Below are positions 7,608-15,530 of a stretch of 23,078 nucleotides of DNA, one piece after another. Both the position numbers and the translations under genes were made by a program. Position 1 is the stretch's first letter. The number at the start of each line of letters is the position of its first letter. The notes beneath the pieces were generated by a model. The model saw only the letters and a list, made by a program, of their open reading frames with translations, made no database searches and had not been told where the DNA came from. Location: IMG/VR virus record IMGVR_UViG_3300033141_000942, positions 1 through 23,078 of that record; one strand, written 5' to 3'. Source of the DNA: a virus.

Positions 7608-9152
7608 ATGAAAAGGATATTTAGTTATATAACATTGTTAGTTATCTTACTTTTTCCTATATCTATCTCTGCTAGACCTATTAGTGGAGGGCCTATAGGT
7701 CTAGGCGTGGGTGGGGGTGGTGGAACTGCGACCCAGGTCAATGATGCTCTTGGGGATTTGTATGATACAGCTGCGGAATTGACGGCTTTATTCGGTACAA
7801 AGCAAGATCTTGACGCTCAACTGACAGCCCTGTCTCTTTTTACTGTCTCAGAAATATCACAACTCGCAAACATCGGTGCCACCACTATTTCCGCTGCTCA
7901 ATGGACAGGTCTTGGTGGTGCTACGACAGCAGGTATAGCCTTATGGGATGATGCAGCAGCTGTTAATCAGAGAACTACTTTAGGGCTTATTATTGGGACA
8001 GATGTTCAAGCTCAAGATGATGAACTCACTGACATTGCAGGACTTACCTTTGCAGACGATAAAATTATTTTGGGTACTGGGGCAGGTACTATCGCCATGG
8101 CAGATTGCACAGCTTTTGCTCAATCAATCCTTGACGATGCAGACGAAGCCACATTTAAGGCTACGGTGAATCTTGAGGCTGGCACGGACTTTCAAGCAGT
8201 CGTCACCGAAGGATCATTGACCGATTCTGTAATCGTATCCGCAGATATTAAAAACGGCACAATAGCCTCTGTTGATTGTGTTACTGCCCTTAGAATCATA
8301 TCTCAAACCTCTAATGCTCTTGGCGATAATGGTGAACTGGTTTTCACGGCAGGCTATGACAGGGTATATGTTGACCTGTCTGTAACAGTGGATGATGCCG
8401 ATATAGACATAGATGAAGGTGGGAGCGAGGTAGATGGTGCTTTGGTTATCATTACAAATCAAGCTGCGAATACTGCCCGTTTTGCTGATGAAGCTGGAGA
8501 GGTAGAATTAGCAGCTCCTGTTATCCTTGAGCAATATGAAACCCTTACTCTTCAATACGCAACGGATAGATGGGTAGAGGTGGGTAGAGCGACCAATGCT
8601 CTAGGATTTTCAACTATAACCACTACAGAAACCGAGTACATCCCTATCTCATATATGATAGACGGTGCAAGTGCTCCCGATGCTTTGGAAACCATCACTT
8701 CAGACACAGACAAAGTTAATGTGCGAACCTTTCAACCTGCTGCGGATGAAGATGTTTTATTTGAGTGGATGATGCCTGAAGATATTGACGCATCCTCTGG
8801 TATTAAGTTTAGCATTGTGTTCTATCCAACCAATGCTACGGGCCCAAATTCTGAGGTTGTCCAATTTGAATTAGCAGGATTTAGTTTGGGAAGTGGTGAT
8901 GCTCTCAATGGTACATTGGGCAGCGTTCAGACATCCACGTTAGCCTCGAGCTCGCATGCTCAATATGATAGAATTGTTACTGCATGGTCGGCTGCAATGA
9001 CCTCAACACATATTACTGATCTATCTGTAGATGGTGAAACCATTATCTTCAAACTAAATAGAGACAGTGGAGTTGGGAGTGATTACGAGCAATTAGTGGG
9101 TGTGTCTGGAATAAAACTTAAATACAAACGACTCCATGATGCAACATTCTAA
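7608..9152 (+). CDS. Tail-fibre-like protein with signal peptide
   Basis: A 514-residue protein from the ATG at 7608 (518 from 7596). A signal peptide covers about 1-22 (MKRIFSYITLLVILLFPISISA). A glycine run (GVGGGGG) comes next, then fibre-like segments typical of phage adhesins: QVNDALGDLYDTAAEL, GLIIGTDVQAQDDELTDIAGL, and a second related segment, ATFKATVNLEAGTDFQAV. The C-terminal third (about 335-514) is an acidic all-beta domain (EYIPISYMIDGASAP, VLFEWMMPEDID, IIFKLNRDSG) resembling C-terminal domains of environmental phage structural proteins. Likely role: receptor or glycan binding. It overlaps the 98-aa gene and is followed by a lectin-like gene nine bases later. Base composition becomes richer in G+C soon after the start, which could mean the fibre part was acquired by recombination. 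The export signal is unexpected for a tail fibre. Confidence 0.72.
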   Translation: MKRIFSYITLLVILLFPISISARPISGGPIGLGVGGGGGTATQVNDALGDLYDTAAELTALFGTKQDLDAQLTALSLFTVSEISQLANIGATTISAAQWTGLGGATTAGIALWDDAAAVNQRTTLGLIIGTDVQAQDDELTDIAGLTFADDKIILGTGAGTIAMADCTAFAQSILDDADEATFKATVNLEAGTDFQAVVTEGSLTDSVIVSADIKNGTIASVDCVTALRIISQTSNALGDNGELVFTAGYDRVYVDLSVTVDDADIDIDEGGSEVDGALVIITNQAANTARFADEAGEVELAAPVILEQYETLTLQYATDRWVEVGRATNALGFSTITTTETEYIPISYMIDGASAPDALETITSDTDKVNVRTFQPAADEDVLFEWMMPEDIDASSGIKFSIVFYPTNATGPNSEVVQFELAGFSLGSGDALNGTLGSVQTSTLASSSHAQYDRIVTAWSAAMTSTHITDLSVDGETIIFKLNRDSGVGSDYEQLVGVSGIKLKYKRLHDATF

Positions 9153-9161
9153 GGTGAAAAT

Positions 9162-9881
9162 ATGAAGCGATTACTTTTAATTATACTTTCAATCTTCTTC
9201 CTTGCAAGCATTGTCTGTGCCAAAGGTGTCTATTACTATGCTGGGGAGACGGTAACGGGTGCTGTTGGCTGGTCATGCCCTGGCACAAACAGTGATATTC
9301 TTTGCGATGATTTCGATGGTGGTGCTGATCTTGTTTGGTCAGAAACCGAAACTAATGGCACAATAACCTTTCAAAATGATCGGATGGAGATTATTGCAAC
9401 AGGGGCAGCATGTTGGGCATCTACCGATTATGGTAGTGCTATTACAACTCACTATACCAGTTTCAAATTTACTTTAGTTTCTGAAAGTCTTGGTAGTGGT
9501 GGTGATGATTTTATTGCCCATGCTTCTGTAATAAATGGTGACGGCACTCCCGCCTGGTCTTGTCGAATAATAGAGGATGCTTCAAATCAACACGCAATGC
9601 AATTTAGGCATCTTGATGATGCTTGTAGTGGCTGGATTTCGACAACTTCGGCTTACGATTTGGCATTAAGCACAGAATATACAATAAAAATAGCATATAC
9701 CCACGCCTCAGTGTCTTACTATGTTTATGGTAACAGTGATAATGGATTAATAGGCACATCTAATGATGTATGTGACCGTGATCCTCAATATTGGTTGTTT
9801 GGAGAAGATAGTAATGATGCAGCAATAACCTTTTATATAGATGGGTTTCAAACAGATGATGACACTATGCCGACTTATTAA
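9162..9881 (+). CDS. Secreted lectin-like (concanavalin A-type) protein
   Basis: A 239-residue protein with a strong signal peptide (MKRLLLIILSIFFLASIVCA, cut before KGV). The Cys there is preceded by Val and does not make a good lipobox. The mature part begins with a short linker, then a jelly-roll pattern: ILCDDFDGGADLVW, MEIIATGAAC, TSFKFTLVSESLGSGGDDF, a Trp-rich middle, YTIKIAYTH and a closing ITFYIDGFQTDDD. This is the strand order of LamG/concanavalin A-like sugar-binding domains. Six cysteines in the mature part fit export to an oxidising compartment. AAGGTGA sits five bases before the ATG. It overlaps the next gene by 26 bases. Likely role: binding glycans outside the cytoplasm, either on the virion or released. 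No catalytic glutamates of a glucanase stand out. Confidence 0.68.
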   Translation: MKRLLLIILSIFFLASIVCAKGVYYYAGETVTGAVGWSCPGTNSDILCDDFDGGADLVWSETETNGTITFQNDRMEIIATGAACWASTDYGSAITTHYTSFKFTLVSESLGSGGDDFIAHASVINGDGTPAWSCRIIEDASNQHAMQFRHLDDACSGWISTTSAYDLALSTEYTIKIAYTHASVSYYVYGNSDNGLIGTSNDVCDRDPQYWLFGEDSNDAAITFYIDGFQTDDDTMPTY

Positions 9882-11616
9882 ATTCTTATTTGTATTTCTT
9901 TTATTTACTACTCCTGCGTGGGGAGCTGATTTTACAGTCTGTAACGCCGGCTGTGACGAAACAACCATTCAGGCGGTGTTTAATAACAATGACTTAGCTC
10001 CTGGTGATGTAGTAGAAGTACGGGCCGATACCCCTGGAGGAAGCAAAACGTATTCTGAAATGGTAGAGCCTGGGTCAAACGATGTGGGAGATGCTGGGAG
10101 TCAACTTACCCTTCAAGCTCGTTCAGGAGATACGATCACAATTGATGGAGGAAATTCCAGAGCACACGGAATAGTCCTCAGTGGCAGATCATACTTCACT
10201 TTAGACGGATTTCATTTTGATAACTGTACGGCCCAGGTGGTGTACGTTGCGACTGCCGCCACAGGTGTTATTCTCCAAAACTTAACCATAGTCCAGGACT
10301 TGAATGCTGCTTCTGATACTTGTGATGGAATTACGTTTATTGAGCAGACTAATAGTGTTATTGATAACTGCGATATTAGGCACAGTGCCGAGGTCAACTG
10401 CGTATATGCAGCCGATAGCATCAAGGTCACTGGAGGCTCTGGTAATACGGTTAAATATTGTTACCTCGAACATAAGAGCACTAACACAGACCGCCACAAT
10501 GACGGTATTCAGATGTGGAATGATACCGATTTCACTGTCTATGGCAATGAGATCAATCACGCAATCAGTGGTGGCAGAATGCAGGGAATCTATATGGAGG
10601 GAGTAGGTGTTGGCAATTATGGAACATGGTTATGCTATAATAATCTGTTATACGGTGCAACATGGCAATCTTCCGCTATTAGATTACGCCCCAAAGATGC
10701 TACTGCCATTGTCAGATGTTACAACAATACCTCTATTGTTATTGATTCATCAGGACAAGCCGCTTTCATGGAAGGGTCTGATGGTGGTGCCGATAATACA
10801 ACAATGTATGCGTATAACAATGTATTTATTCACTTGAATGCTGGAAATATTTCTCAGCCTGTAACGTATGCCGATGGAGTAAATCCTGGAAATGTAGATA
10901 ATAATTGTTACTATAGGGCAGGACACTCAGCTACAACTTATGGTGGTAGTGATATAAATACAGACCCTTCTTTAGACGCCAGTTACTATCCCGATGATTC
11001 AGGTGATCCTGTGGTAGATACAGGAAAAGATTTGAGTGGAACCTTTACAATCGACAAAGATCAAGTATCCCGCCCTCAAAGTACAGATTTTGATATGGGT
11101 TGCTATGAATATACTGGTACAGCAGCCCCTACAGGCACACTTGTTGTTGCAGGGGGAATTGTTGAGAGCGACGTTGTAACTGGTGCAAAAACACTTGTCC
11201 TTACCTTAGATGGCACGACATGGGATGCAGATATAGGCACTACTGGGGCTGAACAAACTGCTTTAATAGCAGGGATAACATCGAACAAAGCAGAGGCAGG
11301 AGGATGGAATACAATAGTCAGGGATGATTATGGAGTTGGATGGACTGACACTGGAGCCGAAGTAGTAAGAAATAGCGATACGGTATTAACAATTACGCTC
11401 CCTGCATTTGCAGCCTACGAAATTACTGCATCGGAAACCATAACTGTTACCATAGCTTCAACCTGTGTAGCAAGTGCAACAGAGATAGTGGCAGACCCAC
11501 CATTTATTATCTCGGTTGACACCTTGCCTGATGTAACTGGTGTAGGGTGGTATTTTACAGCAGGGGGACAAGCAGCAACTAAAACCACGGGTGGATTAGC
11601 AATAACATCACCATAA
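9856..11616 (+). CDS. Signal-peptide-bearing beta-helix protein with C-terminal Ig-like domain
   Basis: About 586 residues from the ATG at 9856; ATGs at 9841 and 9859 are also possible and none has a good ribosome binding site, so coupling to the upstream gene is likely. The signal peptide is LIKFLFVFLLFTTPAWG before ADF. The body has right-handed beta-helix rungs (ITIDGGNSRAHGIVLSG, YFTLDGFHFDNCT, GVILQNLTI, NSVIDNCDIRH, NTVKYCYLEH, DGIQMWNDTDFTVYGNEI, AIVRCYNNTSIV, TMYAYNNVFI). The helix ends in FDMGCYEY, the 'DIGAYEY'-type close seen in bacterial secreted beta-helix proteins. An Ig-like domain follows (GAKTLVLTLDGTTWDADI, SDTVLTITLPAFAAYEITASETITVTI). It looks like a bacterial surface-polysaccharide protein fused to a phage-type beta domain. 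Role: probably polysaccharide binding or cleavage; no active site was identified. Confidence 0.74.
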   Translation: MMTLCRLIKFLFVFLLFTTPAWGADFTVCNAGCDETTIQAVFNNNDLAPGDVVEVRADTPGGSKTYSEMVEPGSNDVGDAGSQLTLQARSGDTITIDGGNSRAHGIVLSGRSYFTLDGFHFDNCTAQVVYVATAATGVILQNLTIVQDLNAASDTCDGITFIEQTNSVIDNCDIRHSAEVNCVYAADSIKVTGGSGNTVKYCYLEHKSTNTDRHNDGIQMWNDTDFTVYGNEINHAISGGRMQGIYMEGVGVGNYGTWLCYNNLLYGATWQSSAIRLRPKDATAIVRCYNNTSIVIDSSGQAAFMEGSDGGADNTTMYAYNNVFIHLNAGNISQPVTYADGVNPGNVDNNCYYRAGHSATTYGGSDINTDPSLDASYYPDDSGDPVVDTGKDLSGTFTIDKDQVSRPQSTDFDMGCYEYTGTAAPTGTLVVAGGIVESDVVTGAKTLVLTLDGTTWDADIGTTGAEQTALIAGITSNKAEAGGWNTIVRDDYGVGWTDTGAEVVRNSDTVLTITLPAFAAYEITASETITVTIASTCVASATEIVADPPFIISVDTLPDVTGVGWYFTAGGQAATKTTGGLAITSP

Positions 11617-11667
11617 TAAACTAATTCCCCTCACTCCCACAAATGAGGGAAGGGCCGCAAAGATCAA

Positions 11668-11683
11668 GGGTGTCGATACACCC
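11668..11683 (+). other. Perfect 6-bp hairpin with CGAT loop
   Basis: GGGTGT pairs exactly with ACACCC across a four-base CGAT loop. It lies five bases before dyad copy 3 and about 40 bases before the cysH start. It is strong for its length, but no partner sequence identifies a riboswitch class. Confidence 0.6.
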
Positions 11684-11688
11684 ATCAC

Positions 11689-11713
11689 AGATTGTTTAAT
11701 AATTAAACTAACT
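11689..11713 (+). promoter_or_regulatory. Repeated 25-bp dyad element, copy 3
   Basis: Left half AGATTGTTTAA, spacer TAA, right half TTAAACTAACT. The inner 6+6 bp are perfectly paired; of the outer bases only G-C and the two end pairs remain. It lies ten bases before the cysH ATG, with AGAGGA between. It closes the block opened by copy 2. Confidence 0.72.
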
Positions 11714-11723
11714 AGAGGATAGT

Positions 11724-12407
11724 ATGAATACAATAGTATCAAAGACTAAAGAAGCAAAAGATCTGATAAGAGAATCTGTTGCAAAGTGGGAAGATGAAAT
11801 AGGCATATTCTGTTCCTTTGGTAAAGATAGCATGGTAGCACTTCATCTTGCTCTTCAAATAAATCCAGATATTAAAGTAATATCTGTGATGACTAGATTC
11901 AAGCCAAAGGAAACATTTGAGTACTTAGCTAGGATACAGAGAGATTGGAAGATAAACTTAGAAGTATTCACTTCTCATGAAAAGGTTCCAGATGATCTTC
12001 CTTTGACCGACCCTGATGAGTGTTGTAGGATTAACAAAGAGGAACCTACAAAGGAAGCCTTGCATGACTTTGCAGCTTGGATTACTGGACTTCGTAGAAC
12101 GGAAGGTAGAACAAGAACTGACTTCAGATATGTTGAGGAAACTTCCCGTGAGTACTTAGATGAGAAAGGGATTATAACAAAGATCAATCCAATTCTTGAT
12201 TGGTATGAAGTTGATATTTGGAAGTATATAGCTATTCACCAAATCCCAGTTCATCCTTGGTATGCCCAAGGATATAGAAGTCTTGGCTGTGAGCCTTGTT
12301 CACATCTTGTAAATGATAATGAAACAGAACGTGCAGGTAGATGGCTTGATACAAGTAAATGTGGTGGTGAGTGTGGAATACATACTATGGCTAAAAGGAA
12401 TATGTAA
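11724..12407 (+). CDS. cysH: CysH-type adenylyl-sulfate / phosphoadenylyl-sulfate reductase
   Basis: A 227-residue enzyme of assimilatory sulfate reduction that reduces APS or PAPS to sulfite in the cytoplasm. Seen: the PP-loop variant SFGKDS (31-36), ECCRINKEEP (99-108) with the Cys pair C100-C101, ITGLRRTEGRTRTDF (120-134), NPILDWYEVDIWKYI (155-169), GCEPC (188-192), ERAGRW (202-207) and the catalytic tail ECGIH (216-220, C217). The CC plus CxxC arrangement is the [4Fe-4S] ligand set of APS-type reductases, so APS is the likelier substrate. All key residues are present and the length is near normal, so it should be active. It is preceded by dyad copy 3 and AGAGGA and overlaps the next gene by TAATG. 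Known: cysH is a recurrent phage auxiliary metabolic gene. DndC, a relative used in DNA phosphorothioation, lacks the ECG(I/L)H tail and fits less well. Confidence 0.92.
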   Translation: MNTIVSKTKEAKDLIRESVAKWEDEIGIFCSFGKDSMVALHLALQINPDIKVISVMTRFKPKETFEYLARIQRDWKINLEVFTSHEKVPDDLPLTDPDECCRINKEEPTKEALHDFAAWITGLRRTEGRTRTDFRYVEETSREYLDEKGIITKINPILDWYEVDIWKYIAIHQIPVHPWYAQGYRSLGCEPCSHLVNDNETERAGRWLDTSKCGGECGIHTMAKRNM

Positions 12408-12670
12408 TGAAGTGGAGAAAGATAAGGATATGGATCTTAGCATGTCAAGGAATAGTTTATAGATGTTTTATAATATGCTGTAATACCACCTTCTTCTTGA
12501 TAGGGATTAGATCTATGTCAAATATATTTGGTGAAGTATCTTTTACCAATGCTCTGAAATATGCTTTTGGAGTTAGCTTAACATGGAATGTTATTAACAC
12601 TGTTTTATATTTTCTATTCCATTATATCTATGCTAGAATGTATAAGTTAGGGACAAACAATGGCAACTAA
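12407..12670 (+). CDS. Two-helix membrane protein, DUF2061-like
   Basis: An 87-residue protein with a basic start (MKWRKIRIW) and two hydrophobic helices, about 19-36 and 49-72. The order IVYRC..I..NTTFFLIG, an ALKYA segment and NTVLYFLFHYIYARMYKLG matches the plan of DUF2061 proteins ('WR...T', small central loop, 'K..LYY.HE.W'), though the final HE-W is only partly kept (FHYIYARMY). DUF2061 domains are known beside or fused to sulfate-activation genes, which supports the match because this gene starts on the stop of cysH (TAATG). Possible role: helping sulfate or sulfite handling at the membrane; this is inference from neighbourhood. It overlaps the following fibre gene by 11 bases. Confidence 0.66.
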   Translation: MKWRKIRIWILACQGIVYRCFIICCNTTFFLIGIRSMSNIFGEVSFTNALKYAFGVSLTWNVINTVLYFLFHYIYARMYKLGTNNGN

Positions 12671-13571
12671 AACTATCAGAATAGGAAGTGCAGAGAACAT
12701 TATTCAGTATGATTCTGGTGACTATGATTCTGGTATTGAGTGTGACGCTCCAATAAAGGCTGATACCCCAGTTGATCCAACTGATGTGATTAGACTTGAA
12801 GATCTTACAGGTAGATTACTTAACCCTACATCAGTTGTAAACATAGCTAATCCAACCGAACTTAATTCAATAGCTGGAGTTCTTGGGGCAATGATTCTTG
12901 CGTATCAAATTGTAGGTGCTGGTGGATTAAATGTAGTCACACTCTATGTTTATGATGCTAGTGGACCTGCAGTTAATTCCCCCTACATAGTAGACGCTGA
13001 TGGAGCTGGGAGTGAAAGATGGATAGCAGTGGCTGGAAGATATGCTGTCCAAAGTCTTAGTTTACTCGGCAATATAATACTAACAGGTAATATTACTATA
13101 AATGGAGATCTTGAATTTGGTATAGCTGGAAAAGGTCTATCTTTTGGTTCCTGTTCTGGCTATCATATAAATTGGACACAAGCTGCGGTGCAAAATACTT
13201 GGTATAACGTCTCAGATGTAGACTTTATAGATGGTCAACTGAATCAAATATCTCATGATGGAAGTGGAAAATTGACTGTAGCTAATACTGGAAAGTACTT
13301 ATGTAATCTATCCCTTGATTGGGAAGTCGATGGAGCTAATAAACATATAGAAGTAGGTTTTGAGGTAGATAATAGTGGATCTGCAGAAACTGAAGGTATA
13401 GTTTGTAATGAGACTAAATTTGCTAATGAAGAATCTATAGCATCTACAACTGCTATTTTAGATCTATCTGCTGGAGACACTTTAGAAATATGTGTAAGAA
13501 CTACAGAAATTGGAAATCCTACAATCACTGTGGATTGTGTAAGTCTAAACTGTATTCAGATAGGTGGATGA
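12660..13571 (+). CDS. Phage fibre-type structural protein with C1q/TNF-like C-terminus
   Basis: A 303-residue protein without a signal peptide. The N-terminal part contains PVDPTDVIRLEDLTG (36-50), a phrase common in phage fibre proteins, followed by a beta-rich middle and a short repeating stretch (ILTGNITINGDLEFG). The last 140 or so residues follow the C1q/TNF jelly-roll order: HINWTQAAVQNTWYNVSDVDF, KLTVANTGKYLCNLSLDWEV, KHIEVGFEVDN, ASTTAILDLSAGDTLEICVRTTE, and the closing ITVDCVSLNCIQIGG. Such ends make trimers on fibres. A 12-base direct repeat (TATGATTCTGGT at 12708 and 12723) encodes YDSGDYDSG. TTAGGGA precedes the ATG, and the start lies inside the membrane-protein gene. Likely a trimeric head or tail fibre; the receptor is unknown. 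Confidence 0.72.
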   Translation: MATKTIRIGSAENIIQYDSGDYDSGIECDAPIKADTPVDPTDVIRLEDLTGRLLNPTSVVNIANPTELNSIAGVLGAMILAYQIVGAGGLNVVTLYVYDASGPAVNSPYIVDADGAGSERWIAVAGRYAVQSLSLLGNIILTGNITINGDLEFGIAGKGLSFGSCSGYHINWTQAAVQNTWYNVSDVDFIDGQLNQISHDGSGKLTVANTGKYLCNLSLDWEVDGANKHIEVGFEVDNSGSAETEGIVCNETKFANEESIASTTAILDLSAGDTLEICVRTTEIGNPTITVDCVSLNCIQIGG

Positions 13572-13583
13572 GGAGAATAATTA

Positions 13584-15530
13584 ATGCCTTACATTGTAAC
13601 AGGTGAACCAAATAGTTGGAGAGACGAGGATTATAGGGAGAAGAACTTTGACTATAAATATCCTTATGATCTTGACTTAAGACCAGACTCAGACTTCCAT
13701 AAAAAACTACGTGGAAAGATCTGGGAAAGGGCCAGCACTGCCAGAAATGAGATAAGTAAGAGATTCGATTCTTGGAATAAGATAGACTGGACATTAACTA
13801 CCTACATTCCATTGAAAGATAAGGAAAGTAAACTTAAGAAAACTGACTCAACAAAGCCAGTTTCTATAGTATTCCCTTATACCTATTCCAACCTTGAATC
13901 ATTATTAACTTACTTATCCCTAGCATTTTTCCAAGACCCCATGTTTCAATATGAAGGTGTGGAAGATGATGATACAATAGGTGCTATGTTAATGGAACTT
14001 ATTATAAGCCTTCATTGTACCAAGACTAAAGTACCTCTTGCAATCCACACTGTTCTAAGAGACGCACTTAGTTATGGAGTAGGTATTGGAATACCTAGCT
14101 GGGTAACTAAGTATGGAAAGAGGCCTATCAAATCCTCAGTGTCCAGAATATCCGATCTTGGAAGAACATCTGAGAGTTACGTAGACTGGGTTGATGACTT
14201 GTTATTTGAAGGCAATTCACTCTTCAATGTAGACCCTTACATGTGGTTACCTGATCCTTCTGTCTCTACTAACAATATCCAAGATGGTGAATTCTTTGGG
14301 TGGGTTGAGAAGGACAACTATATGAATCTTCTTAGTGAGGAAGGCCAGTCTCACTCTGGTTTATTCAATGTTAAGTATTTGGAAGGGAAGAAGAATAAAC
14401 TATCAGCGTTGTCTAAGAATCAATCTGAAAGACAAACTAAATTTGGTGGCTCATCTGAATCACACAGATCAATGAGTAGTACTTCAAGACCTATTGATTT
14501 AATAAGAATGTATGTGAATCTAATCCCTAAGGAATGGAAATTGTCTGATAGTGAATATCCAGAAAAGTGGTTCTTTACCCTTGCATCTGATGATGTTATA
14601 GTTGGATGCGAAAAGGCTGACCATAGTCATGGAATGTATCCTGCTGCAGTTGCTAGTCCTGAAGCTGATGGTTATTCAATTACGCCAGTTAGTAGAATTG
14701 AAATTATGTATGGTTTGCAAGGTGTGCTTGACTTCATGTTCAACTCACATGTAACTAATGTTCGAAAAGCTATCAATGACATGTTGATAGTTGATCCATT
14801 CCTTGTAAATATAAAGGACCTTGAAGATCCAAGCCCAGGTAAATTAATAAGGTTACGAAGACCTGCGTGGGGAAGAGGAGTTGACAAGGTTGTACAGCAA
14901 CTTCAAGTAAATGATATAACAAGGGCTAACATTTCTGACTCTGCTTACATCACACAGTGGATGGATAGAATAAGTGGTGCTGATCAATCTATGCAAGGTG
15001 CACTTCGCCAGGGAGGCCCTGAACGATTGACTAAAGGTGAATTCCAAGGTACACGTGGAAGTGCTATTTCAAGACTCCAACATATTGCTATGATGGTAGG
15101 TATGCAATTCTTTCAGGATATAGGTACTATGTTTGCAGTTCACACACAACAGTACATGACCCAAGATTCCTATATCCGTGTAGTTGGCAGGCAAGAAGAA
15201 CAATTAAAGAAGATGTTTGGAAAGGAACGTGTTAAAGTATCTCCATATGAACTGGCTGTTAACTATGACTTAATTGTAAGGGACGGTTCAATTCCTGGTA
15301 CTAACATTGAGGCAATGACTCAGATGTGGCAGGTTATAGCAACAACACCTGAACTCCATCAAGAGTTTGATACATTTAGAATGTTCATGTATATAGCGAA
15401 ACAACTTGGAGCTAAGAATCTTGACGACTTCAGACGTAATGTGAATAGGATTCAACCAACTACAATGTCTGATGAGGAAGTTGCGAATCAAGTTGAGAAG
15501 GGTAACTTAGTTCCGACTGGAGAGATATAA
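13584..15530 (+). CDS. Portal protein (head-tail connector)
   Basis: A 648-residue protein in the usual portal place, before the scaffold and capsid genes. It should form the dodecameric ring at the special vertex through which DNA is packaged and ejected. Seen: an alpha-helical N-terminal region (KKLRGKIWERASTARNEISKRFDSW, split by charged turns), a clip/stem region including YGLQGVLDFMFNSHVTNVRKAIND, RPAWGRGVDKVVQQL, SDSAYITQWMDRISGADQSMQGAL, and the Thr/Gly-rich GTRGSAISRLQHIAMMVGMQF helix typical of the crown and tunnel area of short-tailed phage portals. Length fits podovirus portals. A GAGGAGA site precedes the ATG by about seven bases. The stop overlaps the next start (TAATG). There is no nucleotide-binding motif, as expected. 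Identification rests on pattern and position. Confidence 0.86.
   Translation: MPYIVTGEPNSWRDEDYREKNFDYKYPYDLDLRPDSDFHKKLRGKIWERASTARNEISKRFDSWNKIDWTLTTYIPLKDKESKLKKTDSTKPVSIVFPYTYSNLESLLTYLSLAFFQDPMFQYEGVEDDDTIGAMLMELIISLHCTKTKVPLAIHTVLRDALSYGVGIGIPSWVTKYGKRPIKSSVSRISDLGRTSESYVDWVDDLLFEGNSLFNVDPYMWLPDPSVSTNNIQDGEFFGWVEKDNYMNLLSEEGQSHSGLFNVKYLEGKKNKLSALSKNQSERQTKFGGSSESHRSMSSTSRPIDLIRMYVNLIPKEWKLSDSEYPEKWFFTLASDDVIVGCEKADHSHGMYPAAVASPEADGYSITPVSRIEIMYGLQGVLDFMFNSHVTNVRKAINDMLIVDPFLVNIKDLEDPSPGKLIRLRRPAWGRGVDKVVQQLQVNDITRANISDSAYITQWMDRISGADQSMQGALRQGGPERLTKGEFQGTRGSAISRLQHIAMMVGMQFFQDIGTMFAVHTQQYMTQDSYIRVVGRQEEQLKKMFGKERVKVSPYELAVNYDLIVRDGSIPGTNIEAMTQMWQVIATTPELHQEFDTFRMFMYIAKQLGAKNLDDFRRNVNRIQPTTMSDEEVANQVEKGNLVPTGEI

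Larger units (their letters stand above)
11617..11723 (+). other. Non-coding gap with two GC-rich hairpins and dyad copy 3
   Basis: This is the longest gap between genes in the window (107 bases). It holds hairpin 1 (CCCTCA 11628-11633 with TGAGGG 11644-11649), hairpin 2 (GGGTGT-CGAT-ACACCC, 11668-11683) and then the dyad element before cysH. Neither hairpin is followed by a U-run, so a Rho-independent terminator is unlikely. The GC-rich stems stand out in an AT-rich genome and could be a structured leader RNA or the scar of an insertion boundary. Confidence 0.6.

Noticed and set aside
10304-10837. Extra + strand frames inside the beta-helix gene
   Set aside because: They have no ribosome binding site or recognisable domain, and the main frame encodes regular beta-helix rungs throughout.
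11644-11683. Possible cyclic-di-GMP (GEMM) riboswitch because of CCGCAAAG near a GGG
   Set aside because: The required AGGGCAAA segment and tetraloop/receptor parts are missing, so only a short chance match remains.
15285-15295. GGTTCAATTCC, which looks like a tRNA T-arm
   Set aside because: No acceptor or anticodon stem fits around it, and it lies within the portal coding frame.
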